A DNA stretch of 64,000 nucleotides from Bacillus mycoides (GTDB lineage: Bacteria; Bacillota; Bacilli; Bacillales; Bacillaceae_G), in assembly GCF_001757995.1 (NCBI RefSeq), contig NZ_LXLV01000019.1:62001-126000 (forward strand), in the 5' to 3' direction. Shown piece by piece: positions 1 to 9,964 of the stretch (position 1 is its first letter; the number at the start of each line of letters is the position of its first letter). The notes under the pieces are model-generated. The model saw only the letters and a list, made by a program, of their open reading frames with translations, did no database searches and was not told the DNA's origin. Made by a program: the position numbers and the translations under genes.

Positions 1-2
1 TG

Positions 3-371
3 CTATTTAAAAAGATTTTAACGAAAGCAAATATACAAGATAAAGCGAGTTTTCATAGGCCAAAAGGTGTTGAAACAATTGGACTGCCAATTCGTTTAGA
101 TAAGATTAAAAACGTGGAAGCAAAACTAGCTTTTAGTCCTTTCGGTTTATTTGCAATGAAACTAAGCTGGACGCCGCTTCCTGATGAGAGAATTATGTAT
201 CGAATTTATAAAGTTGAAAAAGGAATTCATACTCACGTTGGAACGGTAAAAGGAACAGGGAAATATGAGGAAAAGTTTATTAATATATTCTCAAAACCGA
301 GTTTTTACGTTGTACCATATAACACACAAACGAACCGTGAAGGAGAAAAGTCAAAAGTAGCTAAACCGTAG
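3..371 (+). CDS. pbpF: Penicillin-binding protein, C-terminal fragment (PbpF-like)
   Basis: Only the last 122 residues are in the window; the frame is open from the first full codon. The visible part is a beta-rich tail (for example PSFYVVPYNTQ) ending in a basic stretch. No transglycosylase or transpeptidase motif is visible, so the name rests mainly on position. In B. subtilis the class A penicillin-binding protein gene pbpF lies directly upstream of hemEHY in the same orientation, as here. Class A enzymes polymerise and cross-link peptidoglycan at the outer face of the membrane. A different cell-wall protein with a C-terminal beta domain is possible. Confidence 0.65.
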   Translation, partial: LFKKILTKANIQDKASFHRPKGVETIGLPIRLDKIKNVEAKLAFSPFGLFAMKLSWTPLPDERIMYRIYKVEKGIHTHVGTVKGTGKYEEKFINIFSKPSFYVVPYNTQTNREGEKSKVAKP

Positions 372-560
372 TTTTTCTCTGTGTTATAATAAGAATGTTG
401 TGAAAATAGTAAGCGGTTTTACGAATGTTTGTGTCAATTTAATGAACAACGTACATAATATTATGCATTTTGTTTTTACAAGCTGTATAGTAAAAAAAGA
501 TAAATATCGGAATAGAACGTATTTAAAGTAAAAGTATCGGTAAGGAAGGGAGCAAGGGTC

Positions 561-1607
561 TTGGTAAGAAATATAAATGAGACATTTTTAAAAGCATGTA
601 GGGGGGAACGCACGGAGTATGTACCAGCATGGTATATGCGTCAAGCAGGTCGTTCACAGCCGGAATATAGAAAGATAAAAGAGAACTATTCTTTATTTGA
701 AATTACACATAATCCAGAGTTGTGCGCTTACGTTACAAAGTTGCCAGTTGATCAATATAACGTAGACGCAGCAATTCTTTATAAAGATATTATGTCACCA
801 CTACCTGCAATTGGTGTTGATGTTGAAATTAAATCTGGTATTGGCCCAGTTATCGATAAGCCAATCCGTTCTTTACAAGACGTAGAAAAACTAGGGGAAA
901 TCAATCCAGAAGATGACGTACCTTACATATTAGATACAATTCGTTTATTAACGACAGAAATGTTAGATGTACCGTTAATCGGTTTTTCGGGAGCTCCATT
1001 TACGTTAGCGAGCTATATGATTGAAGGCGGTCCTTCTCGTAACTATCATAATACGAAGGCGTTCATGTATGCAGAGCCGAAAGCTTGGTTCGCTTTAATG
1101 GATAAGCTTGCAGATATGGTTATTACATATTTAAAAGCGCAAATTAACGCAGGAGTAAAAGCTGTTCAAATTTTCGATTCTTGGGTTGGAACAGTAAATG
1201 TAGCGGATTACCGCATATTTATTAAACCAGCGATGGAGCGTATTTTTGCAGAAGTTCGCACGATGGGTGTTCCAATGATTATGCACGGCGTTGGGGCTGG
1301 ACACTTAGTGAATGAATGGCACGACTTGCCTCTTGATGTAGTAGGTTTAGATTGGCGCTTACCGATCGAAGAAGCACGCGCGCGCGGTGTTCATAAGGCG
1401 GTACAAGGAAATATGGACCCTTCATTCTTACTAGCACCTTGGCCTGTAATTGAAGAACATGTAAAAGGTATTTTAGACCAAGGGATGAAGCAGCCAGGTT
1501 ACGTATTTAACTTAGGTCACGGCGTATTCCCAGAAGTAAATCCAGATACATTAAAACGTTTAACTACATTTATTCATGAATACTCTAAAGAGCAGTTAGC
1601 GAAGTAA
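561..1607 (+). CDS. hemE: Uroporphyrinogen III decarboxylase HemE
   Basis: HemE removes four carboxyl groups from uroporphyrinogen III to give coproporphyrinogen III, a cytoplasmic step of haem synthesis. The 348-residue product has the usual length. It shows the family signature [16 protein letters not shown] near residues 22-37, which lines the substrate cleft, plus [17 protein letters not shown] near 140 and the C-terminal [13 protein letters not shown]. The start is TTG at 561, preceded by an AAGGAAGGGAG stretch; no ATG with a better ribosome site lies nearby. It is the first gene of hemE-hemH-hemY, with 14 bp to hemH, so co-transcription is expected. Confidence 0.97.
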   Translation: MVRNINETFLKACRGERTEYVPAWYMRQAGRSQPEYRKIKENYSLFEITHNPELCAYVTKLPVDQYNVDAAILYKDIMSPLPAIGVDVEIKSGIGPVIDKPIRSLQDVEKLGEINPEDDVPYILDTIRLLTTEMLDVPLIGFSGAPFTLASYMIEGGPSRNYHNTKAFMYAEPKAWFALMDKLADMVITYLKAQINAGVKAVQIFDSWVGTVNVADYRIFIKPAMERIFAEVRTMGVPMIMHGVGAGHLVNEWHDLPLDVVGLDWRLPIEEARARGVHKAVQGNMDPSFLLAPWPVIEEHVKGILDQGMKQPGYVFNLGHGVFPEVNPDTLKRLTTFIHEYSKEQLAK

Positions 1608-1621
1608 AGGAGATTGGCTGT

Positions 1622-2557
1622 ATGAAAAAGAAAATTGGTTTGCTTGTAATGGCATACGGAACGCCATATAAAGAAGAAGATATTGAACGTTACTATACAC
1701 ATATTCGCAGAGGAAGAAAGCCAAGTCCTGAAATGCTAGAAGATTTAACAGAGCGTTACCGTGCAATTGGTGGTATTTCTCCTTTAGCTACTATTACATT
1801 AGAGCAAGCTAAAAAGTTAGAGACGCGTTTAAATGAAATGCAAGATGAAGTAGAGTACCACATGTATCTTGGCTTAAAACATATTGAACCGTTCATTGAA
1901 GATGCGGTACAAGCTATGCATAAAGATGGAATAGAAGATGCAATTGCACTCGTTCTTGCTCCTCACTATTCTACTTTTAGTGTGAAGTCGTATGTAGGAC
2001 GAGCGCAAGAAGAAGCAGAAAAACTTGGAAACTTAACAATTCACGGCATTGATAGCTGGTATAAAGAACCGAAATTTATTCAGTATTGGGTCGATGCAGT
2101 GAAAGGTATATATAACGGTATGTCAGAAGCAGAACGTGAAAAAGCAGTGTTAATCGTATCTGCACATAGCTTACCAGAAAAAATCATCGCACTCGGCGAT
2201 CCATACCCGGATCAGTTAAACGAAACAGCTGACTATATTGCACGTGGTGCTGAAGTAGCAAATTATGCAGTGGGCTGGCAAAGTGCCGGAAATACACCAG
2301 ATCCTTGGATCGGTCCAGATGTACAAGATTTAACGAGAGAACTAAATGAAAAGTACGGCTACAATTCATTCGTATATGCACCAGTTGGATTTGTTGCGGA
2401 ACATTTAGAAGTTTTATATGACAATGACTTTGAGTGTAAAGTTGTAACTGATGAAATTGGCGCGAAATATTATCGTCCAGAGATGCCAAACGCATCATCT
2501 GCATTTATCGACTGTTTAGCAGATGTTGTATTAAAGAAAAAAGAATCTGTAATGTAA
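1622..2557 (+). CDS. hemH: Ferrochelatase HemH (coproporphyrin ferrochelatase type)
   Basis: This enzyme inserts ferrous iron into the porphyrin ring. In Firmicutes the substrate is coproporphyrin III (the coproporphyrin-dependent route), so it is also called CpfC. The 311-residue product has [20 protein letters not shown] at the N-terminus, the metal-site histidine in [11 protein letters not shown] (about residue 182) and the conserved glutamate in [15 protein letters not shown] (about residue 260). It lacks the long N- and C-terminal extensions of eukaryotic forms. The ATG has AAAGGAG just upstream. It lies between hemE and hemY with gaps of 14 and 19 bp. Confidence 0.97.
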   Translation: MKKKIGLLVMAYGTPYKEEDIERYYTHIRRGRKPSPEMLEDLTERYRAIGGISPLATITLEQAKKLETRLNEMQDEVEYHMYLGLKHIEPFIEDAVQAMHKDGIEDAIALVLAPHYSTFSVKSYVGRAQEEAEKLGNLTIHGIDSWYKEPKFIQYWVDAVKGIYNGMSEAEREKAVLIVSAHSLPEKIIALGDPYPDQLNETADYIARGAEVANYAVGWQSAGNTPDPWIGPDVQDLTRELNEKYGYNSFVYAPVGFVAEHLEVLYDNDFECKVVTDEIGAKYYRPEMPNASSAFIDCLADVVLKKKESVM

Positions 2558-2576
2558 GTAGAAAGGGGGAGCTTAC

Positions 2577-3998
2577 TTGAGGGGAAAAGTTGTGATCATC
2601 GGCGGTGGCATCACAGGATTAACAACAATGTATAACTTACAAAAAGAAATTCTTGAAAAAAACTTGCCGATAGATGCATTGCTTATAGAAGCGTCTGGTA
2701 AACTTGGCGGGAAAATTCAAACCGTTCGAAAAGATGGATTTACAATTGAACGTGGCCCTGATTCTTTCTTAGCGAGAAAAGAGAGCGCAACTAGATTAGC
2801 GAAAGAATTAGGACTTGGCGACGAACTTGTAAATAATGCGGCCGGTCAATCGTTCGTTCTCGTAAACAATCGGTTACACAAAATGCCGAGCGGATCGATG
2901 ATGGGAATTCCAACTCAAATTACGCCGTTTCTATTTTCCGGATTGTTCTCCCCAATTGGTAAACTAAGAGCTGGCTTTGATCTGTTAATGCCTAGATCAA
3001 AGCCAGTATCTGACCAATCACTCGGGCAGTTTTTCAGACATCGCCTCGGAAATGAAGTGGTTGAAAACTTAATTGAGCCATTATTATCTGGTATTTATGC
3101 AGGGGATATTGATGAAATGAGTTTAATGTCAACATTCCCGCAAATTTATCAAATTGAACAGGAGCACCGTAGTATTTCACTCGGTATGCGTACGCTCGCT
3201 CCAAAGCAAGAGAAGGCTGAAATGAAAAAGGGAATCTTTAAAACTGTGAAAACCGGTTTAGAATCTATAGTAGAATCTCTTGAAGTGAAGATTCCTAATG
3301 ATATGGTAATGAAGGGAACTCGTATTGAAAAGGTTGCAAAACTTGGTGATAGTTATACGATTACTCTTAGTAACGGAAAAGAAATGGAAGCAGATGCGAT
3401 TGTAGTCGCAGCTCCGCATAAAGTATTGCCGTCTATGTTTGCGCAGTACAAGCAGTTTCGTTTCTTCCGTAACATGCCGTCTACATCAGTTGCAAACGTG
3501 GCACTTGCTTTCCCGAAGTCTGCAATTCAGCGTGATATTGATGGTACCGGATTTGTCGTATCAAGAAATAGTGATTACACGATTACAGCGTGTACGTGGA
3601 CACATAAAAAATGGCCACATACAACGCCAGAAGGAAAAACGCTTCTTCGCTGTTACGTCGGACGCCCAGGTGATGAAGCGATTGTCGAACAAACGGACGA
3701 AGAAATTGTGCAGCTCGTATTAGAGGATTTACAAAAGACGATGGATATTACAGCGAATCCAGAGTTTACAATTGTAAGCCGCTGGAAAGAAGCGATGCCT
3801 CAATATACAGTAGGCCATAAAGAGCGAATGAAAAAGCTCACAACATTTATGGAGAAAGAATTACCAGGTGTGTACCTAGCTGGAAGTTCTTACGCTGGTT
3901 CTGGTCTTCCTGCGTGTATTAATCAAGGCGAATTAGCGGCAAAGCATGTATTATCTCATTTAGAGAAAGTAATGGAGACTGAATTAGTAGCACAGTAA
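2577..3998 (+). CDS. hemY: Coproporphyrinogen III / protoporphyrinogen oxidase HemY
   Basis: HemY is an FAD enzyme that oxidises the porphyrinogen to the aromatic porphyrin; in Gram-positives the main substrate is coproporphyrinogen III. The N-terminus holds the dinucleotide-binding motif VVIIGGGITGLT (residues 5-16), then the GRHLIEAS-like strand and GGKIQTVRKDGFTIERGPDS, typical of the family. The C-terminal FAD contact GVYLAGSSYAGSGLPACI (about 436-453) is intact. At 473 residues it has normal length. The start is TTG at 2577, behind GAAAGGGGGAG. It is the last gene of the haem operon and is followed by a strong terminator. Confidence 0.96.
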   Translation: MRGKVVIIGGGITGLTTMYNLQKEILEKNLPIDALLIEASGKLGGKIQTVRKDGFTIERGPDSFLARKESATRLAKELGLGDELVNNAAGQSFVLVNNRLHKMPSGSMMGIPTQITPFLFSGLFSPIGKLRAGFDLLMPRSKPVSDQSLGQFFRHRLGNEVVENLIEPLLSGIYAGDIDEMSLMSTFPQIYQIEQEHRSISLGMRTLAPKQEKAEMKKGIFKTVKTGLESIVESLEVKIPNDMVMKGTRIEKVAKLGDSYTITLSNGKEMEADAIVVAAPHKVLPSMFAQYKQFRFFRNMPSTSVANVALAFPKSAIQRDIDGTGFVVSRNSDYTITACTWTHKKWPHTTPEGKTLLRCYVGRPGDEAIVEQTDEEIVQLVLEDLQKTMDITANPEFTIVSRWKEAMPQYTVGHKERMKKLTTFMEKELPGVYLAGSSYAGSGLPACINQGELAAKHVLSHLEKVMETELVAQ

Positions 3999-4011
3999 AA
4001 TATTTCAAACG

Positions 4012-4042
4012 AAAAGCCTTCAATTATATTGAAGGCGTTTTG
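4012..4042 (+). terminator. Rho-independent terminator after hemEHY
   Basis: A perfect 9-bp stem, GCCTTCAAT / ATTGAAGGC, with a 3-base loop is flanked by AAAA and a T-rich run. It lies 13 bp after the hemY stop. The symmetric flanks would also serve the convergent gene on the minus strand. Confidence 0.9.
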
Positions 4043-4062
4043 TTTATTGGATAAAATACCTG

Positions 4063-5427
4063 TTAGCCAATAAACATATATAAGTTATTTGGTTTTATAG
4101 CTGCATCTCCAGCATATATAATCCACTCTGTTAAGTTTTCAAAATCTAAATGATAAGAATTACCTTCGTTCATGTCTACTATAAAATACGGTTCATTAAT
4201 GAGTATTCCTTGAATCATATCTTCCGTAATGTCTTGCATTTCAAACCACATATGTTCACTTTTTCCCTCCTCGTAGGAGACACCAAACTTAGCGAGAAAA
4301 CGATAATCTTCATTTGATTGTTCAATGTGAAAAATATTACTAAAATACCCGAAAGTATTTTTCGCATTGTAAGCCATACGATCCGTTTCACTATTTGTTT
4401 TATAGAACATGAGCCCTGTAGCTTCCTCGTGTTCTTTGAAAAAGCTTTCTATATATTCTCCTGTAGTATTAAATTTAAACAAGAGAACAGATGGAGATTG
4501 ATGGTATTCATCTCGGTCATCCATCCCGCCTAAGAATTCGTTTTGTGCATCGATTGGCTGTAGCTTCACTTCCTCACCCTCAATTGAAGATAATTGATCC
4601 ATACTCGTTTTATGTCCAATATAAGATAAACCTTTTTCCCATGGAACGGCTACTGTATGTATGGAACCTTGCTGACTATGTGCGATAACGATAGGCTCAT
4701 TCATTGGAACTTGGCCATTTTCAACGGCATTATTAGCAAATGTTTGAAAAAGATCGCCAATGCCGTAGTAGGAAGAAATGCGATTTGGAATAATTAATTC
4801 TATCTCTGTCACACCAGCCCTTAAAAGGCCGTGTGTATGAAACCAATATTGTGTAGGCTCGCGTTCTTTATCGTCTTCATAAACAGAATGAATAACGTAT
4901 AAGTCAGGAATGTCAGGCAATAATTCATTCTCAACGTGATATTCAATATAGTTTCTAGATATGACCTTCATAGCCGCACTAGAATCGATTACAAATAACA
5001 AGTCTGGTGCGAGGTGCCATAAAAACTGCAACTGCTGGAAAAAGCAGCTGAGTACATCACCTGCAAATAGTGTACGTGTGAAAATTTCAGTGCCGAAAGC
5101 CGCATCTTCAAAAGTACGATCTACGATTGTGGCATCTTGTCTATTGTACATTTTATATTCTTCTGGATCATCCGTTTCATCAATATGCAGTTCATAAGGT
5201 ATGACCAATTCATCCATATGTAACTCAACAATAAGGCTTGTCTCATCACTATAAACAATTTTCAACTCATCAACTTTAGTAGAGATAGTTTCTAGCCGCT
5301 GTTTTAACTGATCAATTGTAATTCTAGTTGGTATAACAGCAATCATATCTGAAAAATGACGTTCTAATGTTCCATTCATAGCTGCGCGGTATGTTTCTGT
5401 TTGCACTTCCATCCAATCAACTCCCAT
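4063..5427 (-). CDS. Hypothetical protein, DUF4026/DUF2314-like
   Basis: A 454-residue soluble protein with no signal peptide or membrane segment. The last ~80 residues (EHMWFEMQDITEDMIQGILINE, then the DFENLTEWIIY block) resemble the DUF2314 module: a Trp-containing strand, a NEPYF turn and a closing DW/EW-I-Y segment. The first ~370 residues look like the DUF4026 proteins that carry this module in bacilli. The function is unknown; I infer a cytosolic protein, and the family assignment is from memory of the pattern. The ATG at 5427 could be replaced by the internal ATG five codons later. It converges on the haem operon. Confidence 0.8.
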   Translation of the reverse strand: MGVDWMEVQTETYRAAMNGTLERHFSDMIAVIPTRITIDQLKQRLETISTKVDELKIVYSDETSLIVELHMDELVIPYELHIDETDDPEEYKMYNRQDATIVDRTFEDAAFGTEIFTRTLFAGDVLSCFFQQLQFLWHLAPDLLFVIDSSAAMKVISRNYIEYHVENELLPDIPDLYVIHSVYEDDKEREPTQYWFHTHGLLRAGVTEIELIIPNRISSYYGIGDLFQTFANNAVENGQVPMNEPIVIAHSQQGSIHTVAVPWEKGLSYIGHKTSMDQLSSIEGEEVKLQPIDAQNEFLGGMDDRDEYHQSPSVLLFKFNTTGEYIESFFKEHEEATGLMFYKTNSETDRMAYNAKNTFGYFSNIFHIEQSNEDYRFLAKFGVSYEEGKSEHMWFEMQDITEDMIQGILINEPYFIVDMNEGNSYHLDFENLTEWIIYAGDAAIKPNNLYMFIG

Positions 5428-5656
5428 TCAAATGAATCTATTTTACATGCCAATGAAATTTCGGTATTTTCTGTTTTTTCTCTCTCTAATATTATAAATC
5501 GCATTCATAGAAGGTGTAAAATTATTATTTTGTATTATATTTTGAAAGCTTGTAAATTAAATAAATTTTTTGTAAAACTTGTCGAAACATAGTTCTATAT
5601 AGCGAATCATTTGATATGATAGAAATGCTGAGAAAATATGAAATAGGGAGAGGAAA

Positions 5657-8023
5657 ATGGCTGTGAAGAAATTGTTAAGTGTCTTTTTATCATTATTGCT
5701 ATTGCTTTCATTTACTGGAACTTTAGCGCAAGCAGAAGAAACTACTTCTATGTCAGTAGAAAAAGCAATTCAAGTATTCAAGCAGCAAGGGAAAACGAAG
5801 GGGATAGTGGAAGGATATATCGTTGGATATACGCAAAGTCCTTCTAAATACACGAAGGATCCGGCTAAGTTTGACGACACAAATGTGGCAATTGCCGATT
5901 CGCCAAACGAAACGAATCCGGACAAGATAATGCCTGTTCAATTGCCAAAAGGCGATGTGAGATCGACAGTAAATGTGAAAGATCACCCTGAAAATATCGG
6001 GAAGAAAGTTAGGTTGACTGGGACTCTTGAATTATATTTTAGTAGTCCAGGTTTAAAATCAGTAACAGCTCATAAGTTTCAAGGGGAAGAACAAAACCGC
6101 GTTAGCGATGTAGTGGCATCACCAAATGGCGGGGAAGTTGCAAAAGGAACAGCGATAACATTAACAACGAATACAGAAGGAGCAACAATCTACTATACGT
6201 TAGATGGCTCTAATCCTACAAATAAAAGCGTTCGTTATAACGGACAAATTGTAGTGAATGAAAATAGTGTAGTGAAAGCAATCGCAGAAAAAGAAGGGCT
6301 TACTTCTTCAGCAGTTTCGACATTTTCATTTATTATCGTAAAAAATGAACCAGTTCGTATTCATGATATTCAAGGGAAATCACATATTTCTCCTTACACT
6401 GGGAAGAAAGTAAACAATGTGGAAGGCGTTGTAACAGCGCTTGATAAAAATGGTTTTTATATAGAAGATAATCAACCGGATAATGCCCCAGCTACGTCAG
6501 AAGGTATTTACGTATACAAAAAAGATGCGAATGTAGCGGTAGGAGATCTTATTCAAGTTGATGGAGAAGTAGAAGAATATGTTGGACCTGGATATGCAGA
6601 ACGATTTGAAACAGATTTAACGACGACGGAAATTAAGGCGAGTCGCATTGCTGTAATCGCAAAAGATCAACCTTTACCAGCACCGATTGTACTAGGGGAA
6701 AACGGTGTGAAAATCCCTGATCAAATTATTGATAATGACGCATTCGGCTTATTTGATCCAAATGAAGATGCAATCGATTTTTATGAAAGTGTAGAAGGTA
6801 TGCGCGTTACGATGCCAACGCCAAAAATTATCGCTCCTCAGAAAAATGGTAACTTATATGTAACAGTAAAAAATGGTGGAGATAAAGTAGTAACAAAGTA
6901 TGGTACACCTCTTTTAGATGAAAATCAATTAAATCCAGAGCGTCTTTCTGTAAAAGTACCTCGTGATTATGTTGCAAAGGTAGGAGATGCTTTCACTGGA
7001 GATATAACAGGGGTAGTAGGATATGATTACGGTTCGTACCGCATTTCACCAGTAACTGAATTACCATCTGTAGTAGACGGTGGATTTAAGCAAGTAGGGG
7101 CAAATATTCAGCCGCGTCTTGATAAGTTAACAGTTGCTACATATAACATTGAAAACTTCTCGGCGAATAAAAAAGAAACGACGGATGAAAAAGTAAAAGC
7201 GTTAGCGTATTCTATTAAATACAATTTGAAAATGCCAGATATTATCGGTGTAGAGGAAATGCAAGATAATAATGGATCAATTAATGATGGTACAACGGAT
7301 GCTTCTTTAAGTGCAAAACGTATCATTGATGCAGTTCTAGAAATCCGTGGACCGAAGTATGAGTATGTAGAAATTGCGCCAAGCAACAATCAAGACGGGG
7401 GAGCACCAGGAGCGAATATTCGCGTCGGTTTCTTCTATAACCCATCGCGTGTGAAATTAGCAGTAGTACCGAAGTTACTTGATAAAAATGTTGTTCGTAT
7501 TGGAGACGAAAATCCTTTATTTGAAAGTACACGTAAACCGTTAGCAGCAGAATTTACGTTCCAAGGACAAAACGTTGTTGTCGTTGCAAATCACTTAAAC
7601 TCAAAACTAGGAGATGCAACGCCATTTGGAAAAGTGCAGCCGCTCGTATTAAAGAGTGAAGAAAAACGAGTTCAATTAGCACAAGAAGTGAATCATTTCG
7701 TACAAGGTATTCAGAAAAAGAATACGAATGCGCCAGTTGTTGTGTTAGGTGATATGAATGATTTCGAATTCTCTAAACCACTGGAGGCACTAGAGGGAAC
7801 GATATTAAAAGATATGTTAAACACAGTGCCGAAAGAGAACCGCTACACGTACATTCATGAAGGTAACGCACAAGTGATAGATCATATTTTAGTAACAAAT
7901 AACATTGCACCGCACACAATTGTAGACCCTGTACATTTAAACTCAAACATTATGAAAGAGCACGGACGTGTAAGTGACCACGATCCAGTACTTGCTCAAA
8001 TTGATTTGAAGAAAGCTTCTTAA
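5657..8023 (+). CDS. Secreted multidomain endonuclease/exonuclease/phosphatase-family protein
   Basis: A 788-residue exported protein. Residues 1-27 form a signal peptide (KK, a leucine-rich core, then TLAQAEE). Next come an OB-like DUF6359-type segment (about 30-150), a chitobiase C-terminal-like beta domain (GATIYYTLDGSNPTNKS, about 180), and an OB-type nucleic-acid domain (about 230-470). The EEP catalytic domain (about 490-785) shows TVATYNIENFS, GVEEMQDN, ANHLNSKLG, VVLGDMNDFE and VSDHDPVLAQIDL, the expected metal and histidine catalytic sites. It probably degrades extracellular DNA or RNA, like B. subtilis YhcR-type nucleases. No LPxTG anchor or C-terminal membrane segment is seen, so it is likely released. 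ATG follows GGGAGAGGAAA. Confidence 0.9.
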   Translation: MAVKKLLSVFLSLLLLLSFTGTLAQAEETTSMSVEKAIQVFKQQGKTKGIVEGYIVGYTQSPSKYTKDPAKFDDTNVAIADSPNETNPDKIMPVQLPKGDVRSTVNVKDHPENIGKKVRLTGTLELYFSSPGLKSVTAHKFQGEEQNRVSDVVASPNGGEVAKGTAITLTTNTEGATIYYTLDGSNPTNKSVRYNGQIVVNENSVVKAIAEKEGLTSSAVSTFSFIIVKNEPVRIHDIQGKSHISPYTGKKVNNVEGVVTALDKNGFYIEDNQPDNAPATSEGIYVYKKDANVAVGDLIQVDGEVEEYVGPGYAERFETDLTTTEIKASRIAVIAKDQPLPAPIVLGENGVKIPDQIIDNDAFGLFDPNEDAIDFYESVEGMRVTMPTPKIIAPQKNGNLYVTVKNGGDKVVTKYGTPLLDENQLNPERLSVKVPRDYVAKVGDAFTGDITGVVGYDYGSYRISPVTELPSVVDGGFKQVGANIQPRLDKLTVATYNIENFSANKKETTDEKVKALAYSIKYNLKMPDIIGVEEMQDNNGSINDGTTDASLSAKRIIDAVLEIRGPKYEYVEIAPSNNQDGGAPGANIRVGFFYNPSRVKLAVVPKLLDKNVVRIGDENPLFESTRKPLAAEFTFQGQNVVVVANHLNSKLGDATPFGKVQPLVLKSEEKRVQLAQEVNHFVQGIQKKNTNAPVVVLGDMNDFEFSKPLEALEGTILKDMLNTVPKENRYTYIHEGNAQVIDHILVTNNIAPHTIVDPVHLNSNIMKEHGRVSDHDPVLAQIDLKKAS

Positions 8024-8035
8024 ATAGTCGAGAAA

Positions 8036-8067
8036 GAACGCTTAGAAATATACTAAGCGTTCTTTTA
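8036..8067 (+). terminator. Terminator after the secreted nuclease gene
   Basis: A 10-bp perfect stem, GAACGCTTAG / CTAAGCGTTC, with a 7-base loop and a following TTTT run begins 13 bp after the stop codon. Confidence 0.9.
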
Positions 8068-8135
8068 CATTATTAGGAATTTTAATGATAAAATAGATTG
8101 AATATTCATTCTTAAATACAGGGAGGTGTAGACAT

Positions 8136-8435
8136 ATGGTAGCCCAAATAAATGGGAAATTAATGAATCAACTAGCGATTTTTTTTAGTACGATCGTCAT
8201 GCTTCAGTTTGTAGCTGATATAACAGGGCTTACACAGAATCTAGATAGTATGTATTACTTAATGAATACAGCAACTTCCTATATAACGTTTAGTTTGGCA
8301 GTTATTTTTACTTTAATAGGCGCAAGAAGAGAATTAAGTAAATATGCAATTATTTCATTATGTTTAGTAGTAGGTATTAAAGCAATTTATTTTGCAGCGG
8401 TTGTTATTTTATGGGGATTGGCTGGTACGCCGTAA
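8136..8435 (+). CDS. Small hypothetical membrane protein (99 aa)
   Basis: Not recognised. The 99-residue product has three likely membrane segments, near residues 10-30 (LAIFFSTIVMLQFVADITG), 45-65 and 72-95 (ISLCLVVGIKAIYFAAVVIL), with little soluble sequence between them. The start is supported by GGGAGGTG nine bases before ATG. It stands alone between two terminators and faces the ABC-type permease gene on the other strand, so it is probably monocistronic. Confidence 0.75.
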   Translation: MVAQINGKLMNQLAIFFSTIVMLQFVADITGLTQNLDSMYYLMNTATSYITFSLAVIFTLIGARRELSKYAIISLCLVVGIKAIYFAAVVILWGLAGTP

Positions 8436-8443
8436 ATGAATAA

Positions 8444-8485
8444 AAAAACCTAATTTCCAAGAAGACATGAGGAAATTAGGTTTTT
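8444..8485. terminator. Bidirectional terminator between convergent genes
   Basis: A 15-bp stem (AAAAACCTAATTTCC and its complement) with a 12-base loop is flanked by A and T runs on both sides. It overlaps the last codons of the minus-strand permease gene and can stop transcription from both directions. Confidence 0.88.
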
Positions 8486-9347
8486 ATGCTTGAAACGCTT
8501 TTCTACATCGATCTCTTCTTTGTAGTCTTCTTTTGTACCTTTTTCTATCACGCTGTACGCCTTTTATATACATACATAGGCTAACGAAGAAGAAGAAGGC
8601 ACATTGCATCGTTAATATGTACGGTGACATGCCATGTAACGGTTGCTTTGGGTCATATAAATGAAAAGGTGCTCCGCCTATTGTAGGGAATATTGTATTT
8701 AGCAGGACGTAAGGAATGGAGGCAACTGCAAATGGAAATAGAATTGCCATATAGTCCTTTTGTGACCACGCAGATGCAGCAAGTCCTAAAAGAGCCATTA
8801 AACCTGCAAATAAAAAATTAATTCCGATATATACAGTAATGTAAGTGAGAGGAGAATCGTAATATAAGTTTGCGAACATCCCATTATCATTTATGACGCC
8901 TGAACCAGCCGTCGGTTCTCCATCTGGAATAGTTAATTTACAAAATAATAACGATAAAATGAATGGAAACGTATAAAGAAGTCCTCCGCAAAAAAATGTA
9001 ACGATATATTTCGTTACTGAATAAGGGAATAACGAAATTTCTTTACTTACAAACGGTTTAAAGCCATCTGACTTATCCGAGTTGTAACTTGTACTAAAGG
9101 GGAGACTCGCAATAACTGGCATTAATAATAAATAAACATCCATTTCATTGTCGCGAAATCCAATCCATTTAAAAGCTGTTGTTACAAACGCATCCGTTCC
9201 GTCTCCAACATAACGAATTACATAATAATAATGATAAATAGAAATAAGAGCTAATCCACTAAACATAATAATTAAAGAAACACGATTACAAAAAGCTTGC
9301 TTTATATTTAAACGAAGCGCACGCATCATGACTGAAAAAGCCTCCAC
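8484..9347 (-). CDS. ABC-2-type membrane permease, orphan
   Basis: A 287-residue integral membrane protein with about six hydrophobic segments: near 21-43, 70-85, 110-135, 165-195, 200-225 and 240-262. The layout, with a long extracytoplasmic stretch after the first segment (residues 45-65) and an Arg/Lys-rich tail (RDRKRYKRRLQRRDRCRK), fits ABC-2-type permeases. No ATPase gene lies beside it, so a partner would be encoded elsewhere. It is divergent from the BlaI-type repressor gene; the operator 150-200 bp upstream might also act on it, which is inference. The substrate is unknown. Confidence 0.75.
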   Translation of the reverse strand: MEAFSVMMRALRLNIKQAFCNRVSLIIMFSGLALISIYHYYYVIRYVGDGTDAFVTTAFKWIGFRDNEMDVYLLLMPVIASLPFSTSYNSDKSDGFKPFVSKEISLFPYSVTKYIVTFFCGGLLYTFPFILSLLFCKLTIPDGEPTAGSGVINDNGMFANLYYDSPLTYITVYIGINFLFAGLMALLGLAASAWSQKDYMAILFPFAVASIPYVLLNTIFPTIGGAPFHLYDPKQPLHGMSPYILTMQCAFFFFVSLCMYIKGVQRDRKRYKRRLQRRDRCRKAFQA

Positions 9348-9497
9348 TATTTTGATGAACTTGTCTATTTTCTATATTACTATTAATTGTAAAGATTTTC
9401 TTGTTTTTTTATTTGATTATTAGAAAAAGAGGAATTTTGTTGTTGTGAAGTAAGGTTTACATGTAATTGGTTTTTTTCTAAAATATGGTTGATAAAT

Positions 9498-9544
9498 AAG
9501 TATTACATTTGTAATCTTTAAAGTAGATTACAAATGTAATACTT
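9498..9544. promoter_or_regulatory. BlaI/MecI-type operator pair (19-bp perfect inverted repeat)
   Basis: Two 19-bp arms, AAGTATTACATTTGTAATC and its exact complement, are separated by 9 bp. Each arm contains TACA-N2-TGTA, the core recognised by BlaI/MecI repressors, so this may be two operators or one large one. It lies directly before the repressor gene, which fits autoregulation. Confidence 0.85.
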
Positions 9545-9560
9545 AGGAGTGAAACATACG

Positions 9561-9962
9561 ATGACAAATCAATTACCTAAAATATCTGAAGCGGAACTAG
9601 AAATTATGAAAGTACTTTGGTCGAATTCTCCACAAACAGCGAATGAAATTATAGAGGAACTAGAAGATGCAATGGACTGGAAACCGAAAACAATCCGTAC
9701 ATTAATTAACCGGCTAGTACAAAAGGAAGCCGTTTCTTATCATCAAGATAAAGGGCGTATGTACGCGTATTATCCGTTAGTATCACAAGATAATTATTTA
9801 CAAGTTGAAACAAAATCTTTACTAAAGCGTTTTTGCGGTGCGGCGTTTAAGCCTTTACTTGTCAATTTCTTAAAAGAAGAAAAATTGTCTTCAGAAGATA
9901 TTAATGAGCTAAAACGCATTTTAGACGAGAAGACAGAGGAGAATAAGAGGAAGGATAGATAA
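9561..9962 (+). CDS. BlaI/MecI family transcriptional repressor
   Basis: A 133-residue winged-helix repressor. The signature ISEAELEIMKVLWSNSPQTA opens the HTH domain, followed by WKPKTIRTLINRLVQKEAV (recognition helix) and GRMYAYYPLVS (wing). The C-terminal third is the dimerisation helix region where BlaI/MecI proteins are cleaved. I chose ATG at 9561; the in-frame GTG at 9549 overlaps the TAGGAG ribosome site. The stop is 2 bp before the sensor-protease gene, a classic blaI-blaR1 pair. No beta-lactamase or mecA-like gene is adjacent, so the regulated target is not evident. Confidence 0.92.
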   Translation: MTNQLPKISEAELEIMKVLWSNSPQTANEIIEELEDAMDWKPKTIRTLINRLVQKEAVSYHQDKGRMYAYYPLVSQDNYLQVETKSLLKRFCGAAFKPLLVNFLKEEKLSSEDINELKRILDEKTEENKRKDR

Positions 9963-9964
9963 AA

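Noticed and set aside
2184-2504. A 106-codon minus-strand frame inside hemH
   Set aside because: It lies wholly within a well-supported gene and has no ribosome site or known domain.
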